Numbered from the stretch's first letter, positions 1-7,937 are shown. The stretch is 38,608 nucleotides of DNA from Frankiaceae bacterium (GCA_019239875.1 JAFAZI010000073.1:1-38608), one strand, 5' to 3'. Translations and numbers: made by a program. The notes: a model not told the origin generated them from the sequence alone.

Positions 1-243
<243 letters not shown>

Positions 244-301
244 ACCTGTCGTGAGTGCGTGTTAGACCTAGCGAACCGATGAAGTCACCTGAGGAGAACT
301 G

Positions 302-628
302 ATGGGCGCCAACACCAAGACCGTCACCGACGCGACCTTCGACGCCGAGGTGCTCGGCAGCGACCGGCCGGTCCTGGTCGATTTCTGGGCCGAGTGGTGT
401 GGCCCGTGCAAGATGATCGCCCCGGTGCTCGACGAGATCGCGGTCGAGCACGCCGACAAGATCACGATTGCCAAGGTGAACATCGACGAGAACCCCGAGA
501 TCGCTCGGCGTTACCAGATCATGTCGATCCCGACCATGTCGGTGTTCAGCTCGGGCGAGGTCGTCAAGAACATCGTCGGTGCCAAGCCCAAGGCCGCGCT
601 GCTGCGTGACCTCGAGGCCTACATCTGA
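302..628 (+). CDS. trxA: Thioredoxin
   Basis: A 108-residue protein, the usual size of a single-domain thioredoxin. It has the active site WCGPC with the redox cysteines at residues 33 and 36, preceded by LVDFWAEWC, and the conserved cis-proline in SIPTMSVF. It reduces disulfides of cytoplasmic proteins such as ribonucleotide reductase and is itself reduced by the TrxB encoded just upstream. The ATG at 302 is chosen because a strong ribosome binding site, GAGGAG at 291-296, lies 5 bases before it. The gene ends the trxB-trxA unit, and a strong hairpin terminator follows at 654-695. Confidence 0.97.
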   Translation: MGANTKTVTDATFDAEVLGSDRPVLVDFWAEWCGPCKMIAPVLDEIAVEHADKITIAKVNIDENPEIARRYQIMSIPTMSVFSSGEVVKNIVGAKPKAALLRDLEAYI

Positions 629-653
629 TCGTCGGCGGGTTCTTCCCGCACTC

Positions 654-695
654 ACGAAGCCGGCGCGGGCGTCCCAGCGCCGGCTTCGTCGTTTT
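654..695 (+). terminator. Intrinsic terminator after trxA
   Basis: A perfect stem of 13 pairs (654-666 with 677-689; outer bases ACGAAGCCGGCGC) closes a 10-base loop and is followed by GTTTT at 691-695. It begins 26 bases after the trxA stop and before the CwlM-like gene, so it should separate the two transcripts. Confidence 0.88.
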
Positions 696-747
696 AGAAA
701 TTCACGCCGCTGGGAACGCTCTGCGATCGGACTACGATCGGTGAGTC

Positions 748-1896
748 ATGCAGCAGTTGTTCCGCCGCGGCGATCGTGGTCCCGCCGTGGCGGAAATTCG
801 CGCCAAGCTGGAACGTCTCGGGAGACTTGATCCCGTTGGTGGCGAAAACCTGACAAACCAGACAGACATACTTTTTGACGACGTGACCGACTACGCCGTG
901 CGGTCATTCCAGCAGGAGCGCGGGCTCCGAGTCGACGGCGTCGTCGGCCCGGAGACCTATCGCGCGCTGGACGAGGCGCACTGGCGCTTCGGCGACCGGC
1001 TGCTGTCCTATCGCCCTGGGCATCCGTTCATCGGCGACGACGTCACAACGCTTCAGCAGCGGTTGCTCGACATGGGGTTCGACCCCGGGCGATGTGACGG
1101 CATCTTCGGCCGCGCGACGGAGGCAGCGCTGCAGGAGTTCCAGCGCAACGTCGGTCTGCGATCGGACGGCGCGCTCGGCCCTGGCACGCTGCGTGCGCTC
1201 GAGCAGCTCCGCCGTACCGTCACCGGCGGCTCGCCGTCGGCGCGCCGCGAGGAGGAACGGCTGCGGCGCGGTCACGGTGCCCTCGCCGGGCGGATCATCG
1301 TGCTCGACCCCGGACACGGTGGCTCCGATGGCGGGGTTGCGGCTAACGATCTGGTAGAGGCTGAGATCGTGCTCGACCTCGCGGCGAGGATCGAGGGGCG
1401 TCTCGGCGCGCTCGGCGTGACGACCTATCTCACCCGCAGCGCCGACACCTGCCCTGACGATCGCGAGCGCGCGCAGTTCGCGAACGACATGGCGGCCGAG
1501 ATCTTCGTATCACTTCACCTCGACGCGATGGCGACCGAACACGCGAGCGGCGCGGCATGCTTCTACTACGGCGCAAGCCGCCACGGCCGGCACGTGCGGT
1601 CGGCGGTAGGCGAGCGGCTCGCCGATCTGATCGGGCGTGAGGTCGCGACTCGTACCGACCTGGTGGACGGCCGCGTGCACCCCATGACGTGGGAGCTGCT
1701 GCGGCTGACCCGGATGCCCGCAGTTCGGCTGGATGCCGGCTATCTCACCAGCCCGAGCGACGCTGCCCGATTGGCGACGCCGGAGTTCCGTGACGCGCTG
1801 GCGGAGGCGGTCGTCGCGGGGATCCAGCGGCTATACCTCCCGGAGCACCTCGACGTGCCGACCGGCCAGTTCCGCATGCCCGCGCTCAGCAACTGA
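748..1896 (+). CDS. cwlM: CwlM-like peptidoglycan-binding / amidase_3 protein
   Basis: 382 residues with no signal peptide. Two peptidoglycan-binding repeats come first (about 5-75, with DGVVGPETYRALD, and 92-155, with DGALGPGTLRALE), then an N-acetylmuramoyl-L-alanine amidase type 3 fold (about 182-365). The zinc ligands of the family look intact: H190 in DPGHGG, E204 in LVEAEIVLDL and H257 in SLHLDA. The usual catalytic Glu of the late VExGF motif is Asp (D329 in RLDAGYLTSP). In mycobacteria the protein at this locus, CwlM, is a cytoplasmic regulator of MurA phosphorylated by PknB, and its zinc site is degenerate. This copy keeps the metal site, so it could be a regulator, a weak amidase, or both. 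Lack of an export signal favours a cytoplasmic role. ATG 748 lies 9 bases after TACGAT (733-738), a possible -10 of a nearly leaderless promoter. Confidence 0.88.
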   Translation: MQQLFRRGDRGPAVAEIRAKLERLGRLDPVGGENLTNQTDILFDDVTDYAVRSFQQERGLRVDGVVGPETYRALDEAHWRFGDRLLSYRPGHPFIGDDVTTLQQRLLDMGFDPGRCDGIFGRATEAALQEFQRNVGLRSDGALGPGTLRALEQLRRTVTGGSPSARREEERLRRGHGALAGRIIVLDPGHGGSDGGVAANDLVEAEIVLDLAARIEGRLGALGVTTYLTRSADTCPDDRERAQFANDMAAEIFVSLHLDAMATEHASGAACFYYGASRHGRHVRSAVGERLADLIGREVATRTDLVDGRVHPMTWELLRLTRMPAVRLDAGYLTSPSDAARLATPEFRDALAEAVVAGIQRLYLPEHLDVPTGQFRMPALSN

Positions 1897-1918
1897 CCGG
1901 CGCGCTGCGGCGCTCGCC

Positions 1919-2545
1919 TCAGGTCCCGACCGGACGAAGCGCCCCCTCCGGCGACATCGATCCCAGCAGTCGCTCCAGCGCGACCTCTACGTCTTCCCGC
2001 CAGGATGCGGCCGACTTCAGCTCCAGGCGCAGCCGCGGCGTGAGATGGTGCGGGCGCACCGTTTTGAATCCCACCGACAGCAGGAAGTCGGTCGGCAGGA
2101 CGCAGTGCCCCAGTTCGCTCCACGAGTTGGTGCCGAAGGCCTCGACCGCTTTGACGCCCCGGCGGATCAGGTCCTTCGCCACCCCCTGGACGAGCATCCG
2201 ACCCAAGCCGCCGGCGTCGAACTCCGGGAGCACCGATGCGGTCATCAGCAGGACCGCGTCAGCGCTGACCGGCGAGGTCGGGAAAGCCACTGACCGCGGG
2301 ACGTAGCTCGGAGGGGCGTACAACACGAACCCCGCCGCCACGCCGTCGACGTACAGGACCTTGCCGCAGCTCCCCCACTCGAGGAGGGCGGCCGATACCC
2401 AGGCTTCCTTTTCCAGCTCAGGGTCGCCAGCCTCGATCGCTCGCTGTCCCGCACCGGGATCGAGTTCCCAGAACACGCATCGGCGGCAACGAGTCGGAAG
2501 ATCGTCGAGGTTGTCGAGGGTGACGTTCGCCAAGCGACGCGTCAT
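1919..2545 (-). CDS. GNAT-family N-acetyltransferase
   Basis: 208 residues, convergent with the CwlM-like gene (22 bp between stops). The middle has the GNAT acetyl-CoA binding pattern: a beta strand at AVLLMTASVLPEF, then GLGRMLVQGVAKDLIRRGVKAVEAFG, where the (Q/R)xxGxG/A loop contacts the pyrophosphate. The N-terminal part has paired cysteines in PTRCRRCVFWE. A GNAT protein beside parB recurs in Actinobacteria, but I know of no established substrate. It transfers an acetyl group from acetyl-CoA to an unidentified amine. It starts at ATG 2545 and is transcribed away from the perfect DnaA box at 2607-2615. Confidence 0.85.
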   Translation of the reverse strand: MTRRLANVTLDNLDDLPTRCRRCVFWELDPGAGQRAIEAGDPELEKEAWVSAALLEWGSCGKVLYVDGVAAGFVLYAPPSYVPRSVAFPTSPVSADAVLLMTASVLPEFDAGGLGRMLVQGVAKDLIRRGVKAVEAFGTNSWSELGHCVLPTDFLLSVGFKTVRPHHLTPRLRLELKSAASWREDVEVALERLLGSMSPEGALRPVGT

Positions 2546-2606
2546 GGTGCGACCCCTATACGCATGATCGCTCGATGCCCCATCGAGCCAGGAAGAACTG
2601 TAGTGG

Positions 2607-2615
2607 TGTGGACAA
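2607..2615 (-). promoter_or_regulatory. Perfect consensus DnaA box between parB and the GNAT gene
   Basis: The plus strand reads TGTGGACAA, so the minus strand carries TTGTCCACA, the consensus DnaA box of high-GC actinobacteria. It lies in the 97-bp gap between the parB stop and the GNAT start, about 7 kb from oriC. It is the only exact match I found by eye; boxes in oriC itself are all imperfect. Confidence 0.6.
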
Positions 2616-2642
2616 CTCTCGGCAATGGCCGCCGAGGCACGA

Positions 2643-3536
2643 TCACTCCGGCGGTGACTCCTCGTCCATCACACCGGGGGCGAGGTCACCGAGGATGCGG
2701 TGCAAATCGTCGAGCGACGCGAAGGCGATCGACAGCTTGCCGCGCCGGCGACCCAACTCGACCGTCACCTTGGTTTCGAGCCGATCCGAAAGGGCTTCCT
2801 CGAGGCGGGCCAGGGCGGGCACTTTCGCGGGCCGGGGGCCGCGCGAACGCGGCGCCGCGGGTTCCTCATCGATGGTCACCAGTTCCTCGGTGGCACGAAC
2901 CGACAAACCCTCACTCACGATGCGGGCGGCCAGCCGCTCCTGAGCGTCGGCGTCACCGAGCGTCAGGAGCGCACGCGCGTGGCCGGCGGATATGACGCCC
3001 GCTGCCACCCGCCGCTGCACGGTGGGCGGCAGACCGAGGAGACGAATCGTGTTGCTCACCTGCGACCGCGACCGCCCGATTCGCTCGGCGAGCTCCTCGT
3101 GCGTCGCGCCGAACTCCGCGAGCAGCTGTTGGTAGGCCGCGGCCTCCTCCAGCGGGTTGAGCTGCTGACGGTGCAGGTTCTCGAGCAACGCGTCGCGTAG
3201 CAACGCGTCGTCGTTGGTCTCCCGGATGATCGCGGGAATCGTCGTCTGGCCGGCCTCGCGACTCGCCCGGAGTCGCCGCTCGCCCATGACCAGCTGGTAG
3301 CGCCCCGGCCCGGTCTCGCGCACCACTACCGGCTGCAGAACACCAACCTCGCGGATGCTGGTGACCAGTTCGGCGAGGGCATCCTCATCAAAGACCTCGC
3401 GCGGCTGCCGCGGGTTCGGCTCGATGCTGTCAACCGGCAGATCTTCGAAGCGCGCGCCCGTGGGGTCCTCATCGATCGGACCGGCGGGAATCAACGCGCC
3501 GAGGCCGCGCCCCAGCCCGCCACGCCGAACGTTCAT
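2643..3536 (-). CDS. parB: Chromosome-partitioning protein ParB
   Basis: 297 residues, the usual length. The N-terminal [11 protein letters not shown] (residues 7-17) is the motif with which ParB stimulates the ParA ATPase. The CTP-binding and parS-loading domain follows (about 33-125), with GERRLRA at 85-91. A helix-turn-helix at about 146-168 ([21 protein letters not shown]) reads parS, and a C-terminal segment (about 245-290) should dimerise. ParB loads at parS as a CTP-dependent clamp, spreads along DNA, and works with ParA and SMC to segregate origins. Its targets are next door: four parS palindromes lie inside parA (4503-4728). The gene starts at ATG 3536, 39 bp after parA, and is the last gene of the rpmH-to-parB operon. 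Confidence 0.97.
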   Translation of the reverse strand: MNVRRGGLGRGLGALIPAGPIDEDPTGARFEDLPVDSIEPNPRQPREVFDEDALAELVTSIREVGVLQPVVVRETGPGRYQLVMGERRLRASREAGQTTIPAIIRETNDDALLRDALLENLHRQQLNPLEEAAAYQQLLAEFGATHEELAERIGRSRSQVSNTIRLLGLPPTVQRRVAAGVISAGHARALLTLGDADAQERLAARIVSEGLSVRATEELVTIDEEPAAPRSRGPRPAKVPALARLEEALSDRLETKVTVELGRRRGKLSIAFASLDDLHRILGDLAPGVMDEESPPE

Positions 3537-3575
3537 GCCGGTTCCTCCTGTCGGCCAGCTGATCGAGTTCGTCCC

Positions 3576-5000
3576 CTACGCCTGCGGCGTACCGGCCTCG
3601 CCTCTGACAGCAAGATCGTACGCCGCGGCGGTGTACGCCACCGCACCACGCGACGTCGGATCAAATGTCACCACGGTCTGACCGAATCCGGGGGCTTCCG
3701 ACACTCGGACACTCCGCGGAATTACCGACGACAACACCAACGAACCGAAATGCGCACGGACTTCCGCCGCGACCTGATCGGCCAGCCGGGTGCGGGCGTC
3801 GTACATCGTCAGCAGAATCGTCGACACGAACAACTCGGAGTTGAGGTGGTTCTTGACGAGATCCACGTTGCTGAGGAGCTGGCTCAACCCCTCGAGCGCA
3901 TAGAACTCGCACTGAATCGGGATCAGCACCTCATTAGCCGCGACCATGGCGTTCAGGGTCAGCAGGCCCAGTGACGGCGGGCAGTCGATGAGCACGTAAT
4001 CGACGTCACCGACCGAGTCCAGTGCGCGCCGAAGCCTCGACTCGCGCGCGACGACCGACACCAGCTCGATCTCCGCGCCGGCTAGGTCAATGGTGGCGGG
4101 GGCGCACCACAGATGTGGCACGCCGGGGACGGCCAGGCTGACGTCGGCGAGGGTCTGGTCCCCGATCAACACGTCGTAGATGGACGGGGTTCCCGCGGTG
4201 TGCGGCAGATTGAACGCGGTCGAAGCGTTGCCCTGGGGGTCGAGATCCACCACCAGGACCCGGATACCGTGCTGCGCGAGCGCAACCGCCAGATTGACCG
4301 TGCTCGTGGTCTTTCCTACCCCGCCTTTCTGGTTCGCAACGGTCATCACCCGCCGCCGAGGCGGTCGCGGCCACTGAGCCGGTGGCGATACCGCAGGGGG
4401 AGGGTCGACGGACGCTCCGGAGTAACCGCCGTCGTCATCCACCGACGTGGTGGTCATTATGGGTGTAGGACCGTCCGGCGGGACGTCGTGCGGCTCCGGT
4501 TCGGTTTCACGTGAAACATCGCTAGGCACCGGCGGCGCTGTTTCACGTGAAACGTCGGTAGGCACCGGCGGGTCGGTTTCACGTGAAACATCGTCTTCGC
4601 GTGACTCGGCGTCGGGCCAGGCTGCCGGGGGAGTTGCTGCGAGACCCGGTGGCGTAGAAGCATCCGGCTGCAACGCGCCGTTGTCATCGCGGACGTCGAC
4701 TGAGAGACCGAATGTTTCACGTGAAACAGTGCCGACGGCGTCCGCGGGGGTCGGTGGAGCTAGGGACGTCGCGGCCTCGAATGTGGGAGTCGCCGCTTCC
4801 CCATCCTCTTCTCTCCAGGTGTCTTCGGCGGGGGTCGTAGGCAGAGTCGTTACTGCATCGCCCTCGACCGGCTCGACGGGTTCGACGGGCTCGACCGACG
4901 TGGCCTCAGGTGGTTGACCCGGGTCAACTATGGCGGGGGGCGTTCGACGGGTTCCGGGAGCGCGGGTCATTCCGTCCGGCCATCCGACGTTGGACGTCAC
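3576..5000 (-). CDS. parA: Chromosome-partitioning ATPase ParA with long parS-encoding N-terminal extension
   Basis: 474 residues. The ParA/Soj deviant Walker ATPase begins near residue 216: KGGVGKTT at 225-232 (signature Lys plus P-loop Lys 230), then VLVVDLDPQGNAS and YVLIDCPPSLGLLT. It binds DNA nonspecifically as an ATP dimer and is released by ParB, which moves origins apart. The first 215 residues are a low-complexity Pro/Glu/Asp/Thr-rich extension, unusually long against typical chromosomal ParA (about 250-350 residues overall). It contains VEPVEPVEP near 36-46 and four VSRET peptides at residues 92, 138, 150 and 162, each the translation of a parS palindrome. The assigned start is GTG 5000, two bases after the rsmG stop. 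Later starts are possible, but the VSRET frame is open and kept throughout. Confidence 0.95.
   Translation of the reverse strand: MTSNVGWPDGMTRAPGTRRTPPAIVDPGQPPEATSVEPVEPVEPVEGDAVTTLPTTPAEDTWREEDGEAATPTFEAATSLAPPTPADAVGTVSRETFGLSVDVRDDNGALQPDASTPPGLAATPPAAWPDAESREDDVSRETDPPVPTDVSRETAPPVPSDVSRETEPEPHDVPPDGPTPIMTTTSVDDDGGYSGASVDPPPAVSPPAQWPRPPRRRVMTVANQKGGVGKTTSTVNLAVALAQHGIRVLVVDLDPQGNASTAFNLPHTAGTPSIYDVLIGDQTLADVSLAVPGVPHLWCAPATIDLAGAEIELVSVVARESRLRRALDSVGDVDYVLIDCPPSLGLLTLNAMVAANEVLIPIQCEFYALEGLSQLLSNVDLVKNHLNSELFVSTILLTMYDARTRLADQVAAEVRAHFGSLVLSSVIPRSVRVSEAPGFGQTVVTFDPTSRGAVAYTAAAYDLAVRGEAGTPQA
4503..4518. promoter_or_regulatory. parS: parS site 1 (ParB-binding palindrome)
   Basis: GGTTTCACGTGAAACA matches the parS consensus TGTTTCACGTGAAACA in 15 of 16 positions, and the 14-bp core 4504-4517 is a perfect palindrome. 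It lies inside parA and encodes VSRET at residues 162-166. Confidence 0.95.
4539..4554. promoter_or_regulatory. parS: parS site 2 (ParB-binding palindrome)
   Basis: TGTTTCACGTGAAACG, one mismatch from consensus, with a perfect 14-bp core at 4540-4553. It is exactly 36 bp from site 1 and encodes VSRET at ParA residues 150-154. Confidence 0.95.
4575..4590. promoter_or_regulatory. parS: parS site 3 (ParB-binding palindrome)
   Basis: GGTTTCACGTGAAACA, one mismatch from consensus, core 4576-4589. It is exactly 36 bp from site 2 and encodes VSRET at ParA residues 138-142. Sites 1-3 thus form a 36-bp, 12-codon tandem array (DVSRET plus a Pro-rich spacer). Confidence 0.95.
4713..4728. promoter_or_regulatory. 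parS: parS site 4, exact consensus
   Basis: TGTTTCACGTGAAACA is the full 16-bp parS consensus with no mismatch. It is 138 bp from site 3, in the same reading frame of parA, and encodes VSRET at residues 92-96. It is probably the strongest site of the cluster. Confidence 0.97.
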
Positions 5001-5002
5001 GG

Positions 5003-5641
5003 TTACCCCTTCCCGATCCCGGTGACCCGAACGACGGTCACTGGCTGGCCCGGTGCCGCCAGTCGAATGATCTCGACCTCGCCAAGCGGCTGTGCTGGAC
5101 GTTCCGAGATCTCACGAGCTGCGTTCTCCCCCTTGATCGCCAGCAACGCGCCGCCCTGCCTCAGAAGCGGAGTCGAAAGTGTCACCAGTTTGTCCACCGA
5201 CGCAACCGCCCGCGCCACCACGACGTCAACCGCGTGAGGAACGCCTTGCTCAGCACGACCATGATGGATCGAGACGTTCGGCAACTCAAGGCGTTCCAGG
5301 CAATGGGCGAGAAACCGCACGCGGCGCTGAAGCGGCTCCAACAGGGTCATCGCCACGTCGGGTCTGGCGATCGCGAGGGGGATTCCCGGCAACCCGGCAC
5401 CTGAGCCAAGGTCGACCACGGATGGCTGCTGCGGTAGCAGGGGCGCGAGCGCAGCGCTGTTGAGCAGATGGCGTTCCCAGATTCGGTCGGCCTCTCGCGG
5501 GCCGATCACGCCCCGCTCGATGCCATCGCCGCAGAGAAGGTCGGCGTAAGCGTGTGCCAGCTTGGCGCGATCACCGAACCGCTCGGCAATCGCTCCTCGG
5601 ATCGCCTCTAGTTCGCGTTCCGGCTGGCCCGCCGCGGTCAC
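5003..5641 (-). CDS. rsmG: 16S rRNA (guanine-N7) methyltransferase RsmG
   Basis: 212 residues, the size of RsmG (GidB). The SAM-binding motif is VVDLGSGAGLPGIPLAIARP, followed by LLEPLQRRVRFL, where the acidic residue of motif II holds the ribose. VVARAVASVDKLV corresponds to the conserved late motif of the family. RsmG methylates N7 of G527 (E. coli numbering) in 16S rRNA; its loss gives low-level streptomycin resistance in several bacteria. It starts at GTG 5641, overlapping the jag stop by 4 bp, and its stop is 2 bases before the parA GTG, so translation is probably coupled. Position between jag and parA is the standard actinobacterial order. Confidence 0.96.
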   Translation of the reverse strand: MTAAGQPERELEAIRGAIAERFGDRAKLAHAYADLLCGDGIERGVIGPREADRIWERHLLNSAALAPLLPQQPSVVDLGSGAGLPGIPLAIARPDVAMTLLEPLQRRVRFLAHCLERLELPNVSIHHGRAEQGVPHAVDVVVARAVASVDKLVTLSTPLLRQGGALLAIKGENAAREISERPAQPLGEVEIIRLAAPGQPVTVVRVTGIGKG

Positions 5642-6156
5642 ACCGGTCGGATCACGATGTAGCGCGCTGGTTCCTCACCCTCAGATTCGGTCTCGACGCC
5701 GGCCACCGCGGCCACGGCGTCGTGCACGATCTTGCGCTCGAACGGCGTCATCGGGTCGAGCCGCTCCTCGGATCCGGACTGGGCGACCCGGTTGGCGGCA
5801 GCGGTGCCGAGTTCGGTGAGCTCGTCTCGACGCCGGGCACGGTGACCACCCACATCGAGCATCAGGCGGCTACGGACGCCCGTCACTCGATGAACGGCGA
5901 GGCGGGTCAGCTCCTGGAGTGCGTCCAGGGTGGCGCCATCGGCGCCGATCAGTCGATCGAGGCCCGAGCCCACCACCGACACCGCGGCGCGGTCGCCTTC
6001 AACGTCGATGTCGATGTCGCCGTCGAGATCCGCAATGTCGAGTAGTACCTCGAGGTAGTCCGCGGCGATGTCGCCCTCGCGCTCGAGCAGACTCATGTCC
6101 TCGGAGTCGGCCGCCACGTCCTCAGCTGGGGTACCACTCGTGCTGTCAACTGTCAT
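5638..6156 (-). CDS. jag: Jag/KhpB-like KH-R3H RNA-binding protein
   Basis: 172 residues. An acidic N-terminus (to about 45) leads into a KH domain with VVGSGLDRLIGADGATLDALQ, a variant of the GxxG loop that grips single-stranded RNA. An R3H domain at the C-terminus contains the helix PFERKIVHDAVAAV. The Jag_N domain found in Firmicutes is absent, as is usual in Actinobacteria. The protein probably binds RNA in the cytoplasm. In Gram-positive bacteria Jag/KhpB is linked to cell elongation and to YidC, with which it is nearly always co-encoded. It starts at ATG 6156, overlapping the yidC stop by 4 bp. Confidence 0.93.
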   Translation of the reverse strand: MTVDSTSGTPAEDVAADSEDMSLLEREGDIAADYLEVLLDIADLDGDIDIDVEGDRAAVSVVGSGLDRLIGADGATLDALQELTRLAVHRVTGVRSRLMLDVGGHRARRRDELTELGTAAANRVAQSGSEERLDPMTPFERKIVHDAVAAVAGVETESEGEEPARYIVIRPV

Positions 6157-7202
6157 CGGCGTCCCTTTTTGCGCTTCTTCGATCGGTTGGGGTTCGGCCG
6201 GTTGGTCGGCTTCGGAGCGACCGCGCCCGGCGAGATTGCGCCGCCCGGAGGAAGCGCGACATTGCTACCCGTCGAGGCGGGCTTCGGTGTCGTGGGGGCC
6301 GGTCGCGGCTTCGCCCCCGGCGCCGGTTTGTTCGGCTTCGCGCCGACCGCGGGTCCGGCGACCGGCGCGGTCGTAGTCGCGCTGTTGGGCGCGGTGACCG
6401 CGTCCATGTGTTTGATGATCACCCGCTGCTGCGCCATCGTCCACACGTTCGTGGTGAGCCAGTAGATGAGCACGCCGATGGGGAACGCGAAGCCATAGAA
6501 GAGGAACAGGACCGGAAAGACGTAGAGCATGATCTTCTGCTGCTGCGCCATCTGGTTGTTGCCGCTGGCGTTGTTCTGCGCCATCAGCTGGCGCTGGGTG
6601 ATGAAGGTCGTCGCGCCCATCAGCAGGGTCAGGACGAGGGCGAGCACCCGGGTCGAGCCTTGCGAGCCGCCGAGCTGGTGCAGCAGCGTCGTACTGCTTC
6701 GGAACGACACCGAGATCGGGACGCCGAAGATCTTTGCGTGGGCCGCACTGAAGATCTCGTGCTGTGAGAAGCCGGCGATGCTCTTCGGATAGCAGGACAA
6801 CGCGTTCGGATCACAGGTGGCGTTCAGTGGCTTGATCTCGCGCAGCGTGTGGAACAGCGCGATGAAGATCGGGATCTGCAGCAGCAGCGGAAGACAACCG
6901 GAGAGCGGGTTGGCGTTGTTCTCACGCCATAGCGCCATCATCTCCTGGTTGAGCCGCTCCTTGTCGTTCTTGTACTTGGCCTGCAGCTCCTTCATCTTCG
7001 GCTGCAGCACCTGCATCGCACGCATGTTCTTGGTCTGCTTGACGAACACCGGGAACAGCACAAGGCGCATGGCCATGGTCAACAAGATGATCGAGACTGC
7101 CCACGACCAGCCGCTGTCGGCGCCGAAGATGTGCCCCATCCCTGAATGGATGCCGGTCAGCAGGAAGGCAACAGCGTGGTAAAGCGGATCGAGGAAGCTC
7201 AA
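6153..7202 (-). CDS. yidC: Membrane protein insertase YidC
   Basis: 349 residues of the YidC/Oxa1/Alb3 family without the large periplasmic domain of proteobacterial YidC. The first hydrophobic segment (about 30-50, WSWAVSIILLTMAMRLVLFPV) carries the conserved arginine of the hydrophilic groove. It is followed by a cytoplasmic coiled hairpin rich in Lys and Glu (MKELQAKYKNDKERLNQEMM), then PLSGCLPLLLQIPIFIALF and further membrane segments up to about 265. The tail is Pro/Ala-rich and ends in a basic run that may contact the ribosome. YidC inserts membrane proteins alone or with SecYEG. The start is TTG 7202, overlapping the yidD stop by 4 bp, which fixes the start despite the rare codon. Confidence 0.95.
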   Translation of the reverse strand: MSFLDPLYHAVAFLLTGIHSGMGHIFGADSGWSWAVSIILLTMAMRLVLFPVFVKQTKNMRAMQVLQPKMKELQAKYKNDKERLNQEMMALWRENNANPLSGCLPLLLQIPIFIALFHTLREIKPLNATCDPNALSCYPKSIAGFSQHEIFSAAHAKIFGVPISVSFRSSTTLLHQLGGSQGSTRVLALVLTLLMGATTFITQRQLMAQNNASGNNQMAQQQKIMLYVFPVLFLFYGFAFPIGVLIYWLTTNVWTMAQQRVIIKHMDAVTAPNSATTTAPVAGPAVGAKPNKPAPGAKPRPAPTTPKPASTGSNVALPPGGAISPGAVAPKPTNRPNPNRSKKRKKGRR

Positions 7203-7435
7203 CGGGCGGCCCTCCCTGGGCGCAGCGGCGGGACCGGGTCATAGCCACCGGTAAAGAAAGGTTGACATTTCGCCAGCCGGCGCAGTGTGAGTCCGGTGCC
7301 GCGCAGGGCACCGTGTGCCGTGATCGCCTCGATCGCGTACTCACTGCAGGAAGGGGTGAACCGGCAGTGCGGTCGCATGAGTGGCGAGATCCAGCGCCGG
7401 TAACCGGCGAGCAGGACGAGCAAGATCCGGCTCAT
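7199..7435 (-). CDS. yidD: Membrane protein insertion efficiency factor YidD
   Basis: 78 residues. It contains the family core [35 protein letters not shown] as successive motifs: YR..ISPL, the [11 protein letters not shown] cysteine block, and HG..RG. YidD is a small membrane-associated protein that aids YidC-dependent insertion; its biochemical action is not settled. Here it lies between rnpA (4-bp overlap) and yidC (4-bp overlap). ATG at 7435. Confidence 0.94.
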   Translation of the reverse strand: MSRILLVLLAGYRRWISPLMRPHCRFTPSCSEYAIEAITAHGALRGTGLTLRRLAKCQPFFTGGYDPVPPLRPGRAAR

Positions 7436-7782
7436 CGCGCCGTCTCCGCTCTCACTGCCCGGTCTAACGCAGCGTCGAGCATCGCCTGCAGCTCGTCGCG
7501 ATCGAGCGTGGCAGCGGTGGGGAGCACGCGCACCACGAGGTCAAGACCACGCGGGAGCGCATCGAGACGCGCGGCCATCATGTGGCGCAGCTGCCGCCGG
7601 AGACGGTTTCGTCGCACGGCGGGACCAACGGCGCGCCCCACGACGAAACCAGCCCGCGCCGGCAGGTCGGCCGCCGTCTGCCGGGCGTGGACCACCAGGC
7701 CGCTGGAACGGGCGCGTCGACCGTCGCGGACGGTGGTCGCGAAGTCGGCGGGGTGGCGGACCCGTCGCGGGGCCGGAAGCAC
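7432..7782 (-). CDS. rnpA: Ribonuclease P protein component
   Basis: 116 residues, normal for RnpA. The basic RNA-binding signature is present as [20 protein letters not shown], the RNR motif that contacts RNase P RNA, after an N-terminal [18 protein letters not shown] strand region. With the RNA subunit (not in this window) it matures the 5' ends of tRNAs. The start is GTG 7782, 17 bp after the rpmH stop; the rpmH-rnpA pair is near universal. Confidence 0.95.
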   Translation of the reverse strand: MLPAPRRVRHPADFATTVRDGRRARSSGLVVHARQTAADLPARAGFVVGRAVGPAVRRNRLRRQLRHMMAARLDALPRGLDLVVRVLPTAATLDRDELQAMLDAALDRAVRAETAR

Positions 7783-7799
7783 AGATGCGAGCCGGGCCG

Positions 7800-7937
7800 C
7801 TACGCCGACAGCTCGGCGCGCCCCTTGCGGCGACGCGAGGAGATGATCGCGCGTCCTGCCCGCGTCCGCATCCGGAGCCGGAACCCGTGCGTCTTCGCGC
7901 GCCGACGGTTGTTCGGCTGGAACGTGCGCTTACTCAC
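7800..7937 (-). CDS. rpmH: Ribosomal protein bL34
   Basis: Read by eye on the minus strand: GTG 7937 to TAG 7800 gives 45 residues beginning [18 protein letters not shown] and ending RAELSA. This is bL34, with the conserved [17 protein letters not shown] core. It is too short for many ORF callers. It sits in the 50S subunit near 23S rRNA domain III. It is the first gene of the minus-strand operon running to parB and is divergent from dnaA across a 408-bp regulatory gap. Confidence 0.97.
   Translation of the reverse strand: MSKRTFQPNNRRRAKTHGFRLRMRTRAGRAIISSRRRKGRAELSA

Noticed and set aside
4503-4728. Regularly spaced palindromic repeats resembling a small CRISPR-like array
   Set aside because: The repeats are exact parS sites with coding spacers in one ParA frame; there are no unique spacers of constant length beyond the 36-bp coding unit and no cas genes.
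5190-5198. DnaA-box-like TTGTCCACC inside rsmG
   Set aside because: One mismatch, inside a coding region; such sites are expected by chance in this base composition.
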